DNA of 6,343 nt from Hyphomicrobiales bacterium (lineage in GTDB: Bacteria > Pseudomonadota > Alphaproteobacteria > Rhizobiales > Aestuariivirgaceae): contig JANYGE010000373.1 of assembly GCA_025362535.1 (NCBI GenBank), forward strand, positions 1 to 6,343. The letters are read 5' to 3'. Positions within the stretch are counted from its first letter, which is position 1. Each line of letters begins with the position of its first letter. The notes beneath the pieces are model-generated. The model was not told where the DNA came from. It did no database searches and saw only the letters and a program-made list of their open reading frames with translations. Shown piece after piece: positions 1 to 5,408 of the stretch. A program made the position numbers and the translations under genes.

Positions 1-1269
1 CTTACCAATGCCTGCGGCTTCAAAACGTGAGGCCACTTCAGCCTTGGCTTCAGCCACCGTCATGCCATTCAAAAAGTCTGAATTGATCAATACAGAATCT
101 TCATCATCTTTTTCGAGATAGGGTTCTTTGGTGATTGTAAAATTGGCTACATCTGTGCCGCGTGGAGCGACAACGGGGATAATCGGCAGATGATATTTAT
201 TGGCAAAATCAATATCGCGCTGGTCATGGGCGGGGCAGCCAAACAAGGCGCCTTCGCCATAGCCCATCAACACAAAATTGGCAGCATAGACGGGAAGCAA
301 AATATCTTTGCGGAACGGGTGCCGCGCAAAGACACCGAGTGGTTGCCCACGCTTTTCCGCGCGTTCAATATTTTCTTCACTGGTGCCGAGAGCGGCAACC
401 TCTTTGCGAAACTCAGCTAAAGCCGGATTAGATTCTGCCAAGCGCTTCGACAGCGGATGATCAGTCGAAACGGCACAAAAACTTGCGCCGAAAATCGTAT
501 CATGGCGCGTGGTATAAACAGTCAGGCCTTCATCGAGCTTTTTGCCACTGGCGTCTTCGAGTTCAAAGGTGAAAGTCATGCCTTCGGAACGGCCGATCCA
601 GTTCTTCTGCATCAAGCGCACTTTGTCTGGCCAGGTGGTGAGGCCGTCCAAAGCTGTCAATAAGTCTTCAGCATAGTCAGTGATTTTCAGAAACCATTGT
701 GCCAGCTCACGCTTTTCAACTACAGCGCCGGAGCGCCAGCCCTTGCCATCAATCACTTGCTCATTGGCCAGAACGGTCTGGTCAACCGGATCCCAATTCA
801 CCAAGGACACGCGGCGCTCGACCAAGCCAGCCTTGATGAAATCAATGAACATGGCTTGCTCATGCATGTAATATGAGGGATCACACGTTGCAAATTCACG
901 GCTCCAATCCAATGAAAGTCCCATGGATTTAAGTTGGCCGCGCATGGTGGCGATGTTTTCATAGGTCCAAGATTTTGGGTGAACGCCGCGCTCAATGGCG
1001 GCATTTTCGGCGGGCATACCAAAGGCATCCCAACCCATCGGGTGCAGCACGTTGTAACCACAAGCCCGGCGGAATCGGGCAATCACATCGCCCATGGTAT
1101 AGTTGCGGACATGCCCCATATGGATGCGTCCCGATGGATAAGGAAACATTTCGAGCACATAATATTTCGGCTTTGAATAATCTTCTTTGGCTTCAAAGCA
1201 GCGATTTTCTGTCCAAAAGCTTTGCCATTTTGGTTCAATCTCGCGGTGGTTATAGCGCTCGGTGGTCAC
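1..1269 (-). CDS. leuS: Leucyl-tRNA synthetase, N-terminal 423 residues (partial at window edge)
   Basis: This cytoplasmic class I aminoacyl-tRNA synthetase charges tRNA-Leu with leucine. The minus strand is open from a GTG at 1267-1269 to base 1 with no stop. The 423 codons present are about half of a typical LeuS of roughly 860-880 residues. The class I HIGH signature reads HMGH at residues 50-53, in [14 protein letters not shown]. The inserted CP1 editing domain shows the threonine-rich motif TTRHDT at about residues 253-258 and GCPAHDQRD around residue 348; its aspartate corresponds to the one that holds the amino group of misacylated residues in the editing site. The KMSKS motif and tRNA-binding domains lie outside the window. 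A good Shine-Dalgarno (AAGGAAG, 1275-1281) sits 7 nt before the GTG and decides the start. Histidine replaces the usual proline in TTRPDT. The identification is secure. Confidence 0.97.
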   Translation of the reverse strand, partial: MTTERYNHREIEPKWQSFWTENRCFEAKEDYSKPKYYVLEMFPYPSGRIHMGHVRNYTMGDVIARFRRACGYNVLHPMGWDAFGMPAENAAIERGVHPKSWTYENIATMRGQLKSMGLSLDWSREFATCDPSYYMHEQAMFIDFIKAGLVERRVSLVNWDPVDQTVLANEQVIDGKGWRSGAVVEKRELAQWFLKITDYAEDLLTALDGLTTWPDKVRLMQKNWIGRSEGMTFTFELEDASGKKLDEGLTVYTTRHDTIFGASFCAVSTDHPLSKRLAESNPALAEFRKEVAALGTSEENIERAEKRGQPLGVFARHPFRKDILLPVYAANFVLMGYGEGALFGCPAHDQRDIDFANKYHLPIIPVVAPRGTDVANFTITKEPYLEKDDEDSVLINSDFLNGMTVAEAKAEVASRFEAAGIGK

Positions 1270-1274
1270 GTAGG

Positions 1275-1281
1275 CTTCCTT
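1275..1281 (-). promoter_or_regulatory. Shine-Dalgarno of leuS
   Basis: Read on the minus strand this is AAGGAAG, with its AGGA core 7 nt before the GTG at 1269. It supports the non-ATG start of leuS. It lies in the only 23 bp separating leuS from the longest possible yggS reading frame. Confidence 0.7.
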
Positions 1282-1292
1282 TATAGGTTGCA

Positions 1293-1988
1293 ATGCTGCA
1301 CCTCCCGTACCAGTCCTTGAAATCGCCTGCAAGCATGGCCATAAGTCTGCCCATGAATGACGCCTATCAAAATGTGTTAAAGCGCACCTTGTCGCCTGTA
1401 AAACTGGTGGCCGTGAGCAAGACGTATGGGGCTTCTGAGATCCGGCCTGTGCTGGAAGCCGGCCAAAGGCGGTTTGGGGAAAATCGTGTGCAAGAGGCCA
1501 AAGAAAAATGGCCGGCTTTGCGGGCTGAGTTTCCGGATCTGGAACTTCATCTGATTGGCCCCTTGCAAAGTAATAAGGCGGCCGAAGCCGTTGCTCTCTT
1601 TGACGTCATACAAACTGTTGATCGCCCTAAGATTGCGCAAGCCTTGGCCAAAGAATGTAAACTGCAAGACAGGAATTTGCGGTTCTATGTGCAAGTAAAT
1701 ACGGGAGCGGAACCTCAAAAGGCTGGTATTTTACCTAAGGATGCCGATGTATTTATTGAGCAATGCCGCAACCAATATAGCCTCACCATAGTAGGGCTGA
1801 TGTGTATTCCGCCGGTTGATGAAGACCCGCGCCCGCATTTTAAAATGTTAAAGAGTATGGCTGAGCGAAATCATCTGGATGAGCTTTCGATAGGGATGAG
1901 TTCAGATTTTGAAATTGCAATTGCCGAAGGTGCTAGCGTGGTGCGCATCGGTTCAGCCATTTTTGGCACCCGTCAAATGACCAAATAA
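1293..1988 (+). CDS. YggS/PLPBP-family pyridoxal-phosphate homeostasis protein
   Basis: This small fold-type III PLP-binding protein family has no known catalytic reaction and maintains pyridoxal-phosphate and amino-acid balance in the cytoplasm. Family blocks are clear: VAVSKTYG with the PLP lysine (residue 43 from the longest start), [36 protein letters not shown], the phosphate-binding [12 protein letters not shown], and [11 protein letters not shown] at the end. The start is uncertain. ATG 1293 has a weak AGG 5 nt upstream. ATG 1335 and ATG 1353 are in frame and lack a Shine-Dalgarno. The 1353 start begins MNDAYQN, which resembles the E. coli YggS start as I recall it. From 1353 the lysine falls at residue 23, against 36 in E. 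coli, so the first helix looks shortened. The gene diverges from leuS, and its 3' end overlaps the convergent L,D-transpeptidase gene by 16 bp. Confidence 0.93.
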   Translation: MLHLPYQSLKSPASMAISLPMNDAYQNVLKRTLSPVKLVAVSKTYGASEIRPVLEAGQRRFGENRVQEAKEKWPALRAEFPDLELHLIGPLQSNKAAEAVALFDVIQTVDRPKIAQALAKECKLQDRNLRFYVQVNTGAEPQKAGILPKDADVFIEQCRNQYSLTIVGLMCIPPVDEDPRPHFKMLKSMAERNHLDELSIGMSSDFEIAIAEGASVVRIGSAIFGTRQMTK

Positions 1989-2497
1989 GTATGGCGGGTG
2001 CAGCTTTTCAAAACATGAGCCAAGTGTTTTTCTGAAAGGGCAATGCAGCCTTCAGTTCCCATCGCTTCGCGGCCTATGACATGAAAAAAAATGGCACTAC
2101 CGCCGAATTGTTTGCGTGGGCGCTGATTATGATTGGTTGTGACAACCAAATCATAGGCCCGATCACCCCGCCACAGGTTCTCGTGGTTGGATTTAAAAGG
2201 GAGGGTCACATGCCGATTATAGCGGCCATGACCGCCAGCATCGCACCAGCCATCTATGGGCTTTAGCGGCTTGCTTGGCAATGCGGTGAGCGGTCTGCCC
2301 ATTTTGTCGGCGCGGTAATAAAGCCTTTCCAGCTTCCATTTGCCCTTGGGGCTGGCCCCATCACCTTCACACTTGGCAAATTTACGCCCAGACCGGCCCA
2401 ACAGACAGGGGAAACTGCGGTGGCCAATTTTCAAGAAACCTTGGCTGGCACACGCATTTCTCGCGAAAACGTGAAGATATGTTATAGTTTTGCTCAC
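1973..2497 (-). CDS. L,D-transpeptidase family protein (YkuD domain)
   Basis: The predicted protein has 174 residues and resembles the stand-alone YkuD-fold proteins that are relatives of the peptidoglycan L,D-transpeptidases, which crosslink peptide stems through a catalytic cysteine. Visible blocks are GDGASPKGKWKLERLYYRAD (about 45-64), WCDAGGHGRYNR (84-95), SNHENLWRGDRAYDLVV (103-119), and the active-site region GGSAIFFH followed by GTEGCIALS, with His139 and Cys151. The usual (S/T)HGC is TEGC here, a variant I associate with this subfamily. No signal peptide or membrane segment is visible, so export is unproven. The GTG start at 2495-2497 gives an N-terminus that fits the family and there is no good Shine-Dalgarno. 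It diverges from the cenR-like gene across 73 bp and overlaps yggS tail to tail. Confidence 0.88.
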   Translation of the reverse strand: MSKTITYLHVFARNACASQGFLKIGHRSFPCLLGRSGRKFAKCEGDGASPKGKWKLERLYYRADKMGRPLTALPSKPLKPIDGWCDAGGHGRYNRHVTLPFKSNHENLWRGDRAYDLVVTTNHNQRPRKQFGGSAIFFHVIGREAMGTEGCIALSEKHLAHVLKSCTRHTYLVI

Positions 2498-2528
2498 GGT
2501 GAGTTGTGTTGCGCTTCCAGGTTCATTC

Positions 2529-2542
2529 GATCATCACTGATC
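2529..2542. promoter_or_regulatory. Inverted repeat in the divergent ldt/cenR intergenic region (possible operator)
   Basis: The perfect inverted repeat GATCA-TCAC-TGATC lies midway between the two divergent starts (2497 and 2571), 28 bp before the regulator's ATG. Its position would suit a transcription-factor site acting on both genes, including autoregulation by the response regulator. That role is inferred from position only; five-base arms can occur by chance. I found no convincing -35/-10 pair in this gap. Confidence 0.35.
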
Positions 2543-2570
2543 ACACACATAATTGCGAGTTCTTAGACCC

Positions 2571-3257
2571 ATGTCTACCACCAAAAAATTACTCATTGTT
2601 GATGATGATGATACGTTACGCGAAACTCTCAAAGAGCAATTCAGCTTGCATGATGAATTCACGGTGGTGGATACCGCCACCGCCACAGCGGGTGTGAAAG
2701 CCCTGAAAGCTGATCACGCGGATATTGTTCTGCTCGATGTTAATTTACCAGATATGGATGGCCGCGAGGCTTGCAAGATCATGCGGCGCAATGGTTTTAA
2801 AGGGCCTATTATTATGCTGACCGCGCAGGGCTCCGATTCCGATACAATTTTGGGGCTCGATTCTGGGGCCAATGATTATGTAACGAAGCCGTTTCGGTTT
2901 GCGGTTTTGTTAGCACGCATTCGCTCGCATCTGCGTCAACACGAGCATAGCGAAGATGCGGTGTTCCAAATTGGACCTTATACTTTCAAACCAGCATCAA
3001 AAGTTCTTGTACGCGATGACAATAAGAAAATCCGCCTGACGGAGAAAGAAACCTCAATCATCAAATTTCTCTATCGCTCTGGCGAACAGGCGATTTCGCG
3101 TGAAACTTTACTGCAAGATGTTTGGGGCTATAATGCAGGAGTTTCGACGCATACGCTGGAAACCCATATTTACCGTCTACGCCAGAAAATTGAACGCGAC
3201 CCCACGCATGCCGAAATTTTGGTGACTGAAGGCGGGGGCTATAAGCTGGTCCCTTGA
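2571..3257 (+). CDS. cenR: OmpR/PhoB-family response regulator, CenR/OtpR type
   Basis: This is a 228-residue two-component response regulator and DNA-binding transcription factor. The receiver domain (about 5-122) has the acidic cluster DDDD at 11-14, the phospho-acceptor Asp56 in LLDVNLPDMDG, Thr84 in IMLTAQ, and Lys106 in DYVTKPFR. The C-terminal winged helix (about 130-228) includes the conserved LTEKE (156-160), VWGYNAGVSTHTLETHIYRLRQKIE with the recognition helix, and the terminal wing GGGYKLVP. From memory the sequence strongly resembles the alphaproteobacterial CenR regulator (OtpR in Brucella), linked there to envelope integrity, cell shape and beta-lactam tolerance. The symbol rests on recall, not a search. 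The ATG at 2571 is chosen over an in-frame TTG at 2553 because it opens directly onto the receiver domain. No strong Shine-Dalgarno is visible. No histidine kinase gene lies nearby, and the cyclic-nucleotide-binding gene downstream is probably co-transcribed. Confidence 0.93.
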   Translation: MSTTKKLLIVDDDDTLRETLKEQFSLHDEFTVVDTATATAGVKALKADHADIVLLDVNLPDMDGREACKIMRRNGFKGPIIMLTAQGSDSDTILGLDSGANDYVTKPFRFAVLLARIRSHLRQHEHSEDAVFQIGPYTFKPASKVLVRDDNKKIRLTEKETSIIKFLYRSGEQAISRETLLQDVWGYNAGVSTHTLETHIYRLRQKIERDPTHAEILVTEGGGYKLVP

Positions 3258-3284
3258 TTCTCTCGCTTGATCCCCACACTTGAT
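3253..3284 (+). repeat. Three CTTGAT direct repeats spaced exactly 13 bp
   Basis: CTTGAT occurs at 3253-3258, 3266-3271 and 3279-3284. The first copy overlaps the TGA stop of the response regulator gene and the others lie in the following gap. Regular tandem hexamers are a common layout for response-regulator binding sites, but a chance or silent repeat cannot be excluded. Confidence 0.5.
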
Positions 3285-3307
3285 TCTTGAGGCTTTTCGC
3301 AGTCAAA

Positions 3308-3363
3308 GGGAGGATAATGATTTGGGGCTGGGCTCGTTTGCTATGAGCAGGGATATGACATGA
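3308..3363 (+). other. Purine-rich ribosome-binding-like site and mini-ORFs leading into the CNBD gene
   Basis: GGGAGGA (3308-3314) is the strongest Shine-Dalgarno-like stretch in the cenR-CNBD gap. It precedes ATG 3317, which encodes MIWGWARLL and stops at 3344-3346. That TGA overlaps another ATG at 3343 (ATGA). The frame of ATG 3343, which can also start at TTG 3322, stops at TGA 3361-3363, overlapping the ATG of the next gene at 3360. The layout resembles translational coupling through a leader peptide. The spacing of 3 nt to ATG 3317 is short, while the spacing to TTG 3322 is 8 nt. The same stretch contains GATAAT (3313-3318), which could instead be a -10 element, although no well-spaced -35 is apparent. 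Any function is inferred. Confidence 0.35.
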
Positions 3364-3824
3364 GTGTTTTGGCCGATGCTGAAACTCTACGAAAAATTGC
3401 AATTTTTAGAAATTGCGATGCTATACCTCTGCAAATTATGGCCTTCACCGCTGAGCGCCAAGAGTTTTCGATAGGCGAGGATTTGATAACCCAGGGCAAA
3501 AAAGCCCGTGCGGCTTTTGTGGTGCTCAATGGCAAAGTGTCACTTCGTGAAAATGACTACGATATTGGAGTTGCAGAGCCCGGTGCATTTTTGGGCGAGA
3601 CGGCGATGATTGGAGCAGGTTCTTATGCTCTTACCGCGACCGCGCGCGATATTGTTTCAACGGTGCGCATAAGCCACGAGCTGTTTTTAAAGGTTGCGAA
3701 AGAATATCCTGATTTTGGCCGTGCCGTTTTACAAAATCTTTCCGAGAAGCTTTATGCCTCAGTGCGCGAATTTGATACGATACGGGTGATGCTCGATAAA
3801 TCTCGGAAATTCAGCGATCTCTGA
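3360..3824 (+). CDS. Stand-alone cyclic-nucleotide-binding (CNBD) protein
   Basis: The predicted protein has 154 residues and a single Crp/PKA-R-type cNMP-binding domain (about 10-115): a jelly-roll opening with FSIGEDLITQGKKARAAFVVLNGKVSL (36-62), then the phosphate-binding cassette region EPGAFLGETAMIGAGSYALTATARD (73-97). It ends in a helical tail and has no helix-turn-helix, so it is unlikely to bind DNA by itself. The arginine that contacts the cyclic phosphate in classical cassettes (GE...RxA) is not evident; Tyr-Ala-Leu-Thr occupies that stretch. Nucleotide binding is therefore doubtful or altered. It follows the CenR-like gene by 102 bp on the same strand. As I recall, Brucella otpR is co-transcribed with a neighbour annotated as a cAMP-dependent kinase regulatory subunit, so this is probably the same pair. 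The ATG at 3360 has AGGG 7 nt upstream. Confidence 0.88.
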   Translation: MSVLADAETLRKIAIFRNCDAIPLQIMAFTAERQEFSIGEDLITQGKKARAAFVVLNGKVSLRENDYDIGVAEPGAFLGETAMIGAGSYALTATARDIVSTVRISHELFLKVAKEYPDFGRAVLQNLSEKLYASVREFDTIRVMLDKSRKFSDL

Positions 3825-3829
3825 ATTCC
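3805..3829. terminator. Stem-loop between convergent genes (possible bidirectional terminator)
   Basis: GGAAATTCAG (3805-3814) pairs with CTGAATTCC (3821-3829) across a six-base loop. This gives nine base pairs with one bulged A. It overlaps the stop codon of the CNBD gene and lies just before the 3' end of the convergent carboxypeptidase gene, where a shared terminator would be expected. No strong T-run follows on either strand, so it is not a classical intrinsic terminator. Confidence 0.4.
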
Positions 3830-3834
3830 AGTAT

Positions 3835-5124
3835 CTATTTCGATTTATGCGCATTAACTTTGAACGGCGGAGGGGGCCGTTCGGTATCTGAACCCTCATC
3901 GGTGGTTGCTTCCGGCACGGGCTTTTCTTCCGGTGCCGATAAAGCAATCTGGGTGACCAATTCATTCGGCAGAACATCGCAAGTTGCCCCATCTACACGA
4001 TATTGGCCACACATTGAAACACTGGTTGCCTGATCGATGCCCCAGAACATTGCTGCATAGCCAGCACCTCCCGGCATTTTCACAACACCATGTTGCCCGA
4101 CAGCGTCAATCCCAGCTGGCGCAATGAGACGGCCGCGCAAGGCCATATCGGCTTTCACCAATGTGTCATAGTTGCCAAATGAAATAGCCCACCCTGCAAT
4201 GTCACGCGTGTTTACCAGTGAATTCGGAGGCCGGCCTTTGCAGACTGCGGCTCCCATATCTGCTGGAACAATTGCGCCGTAAGATTGGTCTACTATTTCT
4301 GCTACTTTGCCCTGAGACGAATCAGGTTGCTTGGTGAAACCCGATATTAGCATTTGCTTTGAAATTGCGGCGCGCTGGCCACCGTTGCGGGCCCCTAAAA
4401 CAACCGAAATCAATTGCCTACCGTCTTTAATGGCAGAGCCCACGAGATTATAGCCTGAGCTGCAAATAAATCCGGTCTTCATGCCGACAGCCTCCGGCAT
4501 GATTCTAATCAGACTGTTGTGATTTGACAGCTTGCGTTTTCCGACAGCCACAAATTCTTGTTTGAAATAATGGGCGTGTTCGGGAAATTCATTGATGAGC
4601 AAAGCTGCGATAATTCCGATATCGCGGGCGCTCGTAATTTGGCGAGGATCAGGCAGGCCATTGGGGTTTACAAAATGCGTGGCCTGTAATCCCAAGTCAT
4701 GGGCAACGGAATTCATGTCTTTAGAAAAGGCCGCAATGGACCCGCTGCCAGCCTCAGCCAAAACATAGGCCATGTCATTGGCCGAATAGACCAGCATGGC
4801 TTGCAAAGCAAAATCGACTGTGACGGTCTTTCCGGTTGGTATGCCAAGTTTGCTTGGGGGTTGCGAATGGGCGAGCTCTGAAATTGTAATGTCCTGATCT
4901 AACCGCAAACTGCCCTGTTTAATCTTTTTGAAGATCACATAGGCCGTCATTAATTTAGTGAGGGATGCGGGATACCACGGCTCGCCAGCACGATCCTGAC
5001 TTAACACTTCACCCGTTTTGGCATCAAACAGCAGCGATGGGCCAGTGCTTGTTTCTGCAACAGCACCGCATGAAAAAATCATGCAGAGCATCATCCCCAA
5101 TAAAATTCGCAAGTATGACGCCAC
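3835..5124 (-). CDS. D-alanyl-D-alanine carboxypeptidase, peptidase S11 (PBP5/6-type)
   Basis: This periplasmic penicillin-binding protein removes the terminal D-alanine from peptidoglycan pentapeptides, limiting D,D-crosslinks. From the chosen GTG start the product has 429 residues. An N-terminal signal peptide (MASYLRILLGMMLCMIFSCGAVA) has a probable signal-peptidase site after AVA at residue 23. The active-site motifs are SLTK (Ser54, Lys57), SAN (114-116) and KTG (216-218, in GMKTGFICSSGYN). The region after about residue 260 is not clearly the standard PBP5 C-terminal domain. It ends in an acidic, proline-rich tail (EEKPVPEATTDEGSDTERPPPPF) without the amphipathic helix that anchors PBP5 to the membrane. 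The GTG at 5124 is preferred over the in-frame TTG at 5193 because AGGA lies 5 nt upstream and the signal peptide begins there. It converges on the CNBD gene with a 10-bp gap and follows tRNA-Leu on the same strand. Confidence 0.92.
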   Translation of the reverse strand: MASYLRILLGMMLCMIFSCGAVAETSTGPSLLFDAKTGEVLSQDRAGEPWYPASLTKLMTAYVIFKKIKQGSLRLDQDITISELAHSQPPSKLGIPTGKTVTVDFALQAMLVYSANDMAYVLAEAGSGSIAAFSKDMNSVAHDLGLQATHFVNPNGLPDPRQITSARDIGIIAALLINEFPEHAHYFKQEFVAVGKRKLSNHNSLIRIMPEAVGMKTGFICSSGYNLVGSAIKDGRQLISVVLGARNGGQRAAISKQMLISGFTKQPDSSQGKVAEIVDQSYGAIVPADMGAAVCKGRPPNSLVNTRDIAGWAISFGNYDTLVKADMALRGRLIAPAGIDAVGQHGVVKMPGGAGYAAMFWGIDQATSVSMCGQYRVDGATCDVLPNELVTQIALSAPEEKPVPEATTDEGSDTERPPPPFKVNAHKSK

Positions 5125-5129
5125 GGATA

Positions 5130-5133
5130 TCCT
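5130..5133 (-). promoter_or_regulatory. Shine-Dalgarno of the D,D-carboxypeptidase gene
   Basis: AGGA on the minus strand lies 5 nt before the GTG at 5124. Together with the signal peptide starting at that codon, it decides the start against the upstream TTG at 5193. Confidence 0.55.
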
Positions 5134-5183
5134 GCCTGAGGTTTGGTTACACAACGAGATTTGAACTAGCGCTACCTCAAGAG

Positions 5184-5198
5184 GTTGACTCAATCAAC
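5184..5198. repeat. Short inverted repeat upstream of the carboxypeptidase gene
   Basis: GTTGA-CTCAA-TCAAC is a perfect five-base inverted repeat about 60 bp upstream of the GTG start, between tRNA-Leu and the gene. It could be an operator or part of a leader hairpin, but it is short enough to be chance. Confidence 0.25.
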
Positions 5199-5233
5199 TG
5201 GGAATGAGCAACTGTGAATGACGTAAAACAGCG

Positions 5234-5249
5234 GCAAGAGCAAACTTGC
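5234..5249 (-). terminator. Weak stem-loop downstream of tRNA-Leu
   Basis: On the minus strand GCAAG-TTTGCT-CTTGC lies 11 nt after the tRNA 3' end and is followed a few bases later by GCTGTTTT. Five base pairs is short for an intrinsic terminator. It may end the tRNA transcript, or be only a processing structure if tRNA and carboxypeptidase share a transcript. Confidence 0.3.
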
Positions 5250-5259
5250 AATAAGGTGA

Positions 5260-5343
5260 TGGTGCCCTTGGAGGGACTTGAACCCCCACTCCTCTCGGAA
5301 ACGGATTTTGAGTCCGTCGCGTCTACCATTCCACCACAAGGGC
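5260..5343 (-). tRNA. tRNA-Leu, anticodon CAA
   Basis: This class II tRNA reads UUG codons. On the minus strand the acceptor arms GCCCTTG and CAAGGGC pair perfectly, followed by discriminator A and an encoded CCA (5260-5262). The D-arm region contains GGTAGACGCG. The anticodon stem-loop is ACGGA-CTCAAAA-TCCGT, with CAA at positions 34-36. A long variable arm (TCC-GAGA-GGA) marks the leucine/serine/tyrosine class. The T-arm is GGGGG-TTCAAGT-CCCTC with one G-U pair. A36, the long variable arm and discriminator A fit leucine. The total length is 84 nt including CCA. Confidence 0.96.
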
Positions 5344-5354
5344 ATATTTGGCCC

Positions 5355-5384
5355 TCTCTAATGCTATGAGGCTTGCGCCGTCAA
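5355..5384 (-). promoter_or_regulatory. Possible promoter of tRNA-Leu
   Basis: On the minus strand TTGACG (5379-5384) is a good -35 hexamer. Candidate -10 elements 17-18 nt downstream (TTAGAG or TAGAGA, 5355-5361) are weak. Initiation would fall a few bases before the tRNA 5' end, as is usual for tRNA genes. The element lies inside the leader region of the divergent arfB gene. Confidence 0.4.
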
Positions 5385-5408
5385 CCAGAAAGGCGCTTTA
5401 AACCGCAA

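Noticed and set aside
190..1286. Several plus- and minus-strand open frames inside 190-1286
   Set aside because: They are shadows of leuS, whose continuous minus-strand frame carries clear synthetase motifs; none resembles a known family.
2553..2570. TTG start six codons upstream for the response regulator
   Set aside because: Receiver domains of this family normally begin within a few residues of the LIVDDD strand, which ATG 2571 provides.
3759..3992. Minus-strand open frame of 77 codons across the cyclic-nucleotide-binding/carboxypeptidase junction
   Set aside because: It overlaps the ends of two well-supported genes in another frame and has no recognisable family or ribosome-binding site.
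5125..5193. N-terminal extension of the carboxypeptidase to TTG 5193
   Set aside because: It would place 23 unrelated residues before a good signal peptide. GTG 5124 has an AGGA at proper spacing.
1..5343. leuS and tRNA-Leu in one window as a functional pair
   Set aside because: They are 4 kb apart with five unrelated genes between them and no shared transcript, so co-occurrence is probably chance.
5373..5408. TTG start twelve codons upstream for arfB
   Set aside because: The added residues do not resemble the ArfB N-terminus, and the region holds the probable tRNA promoter.
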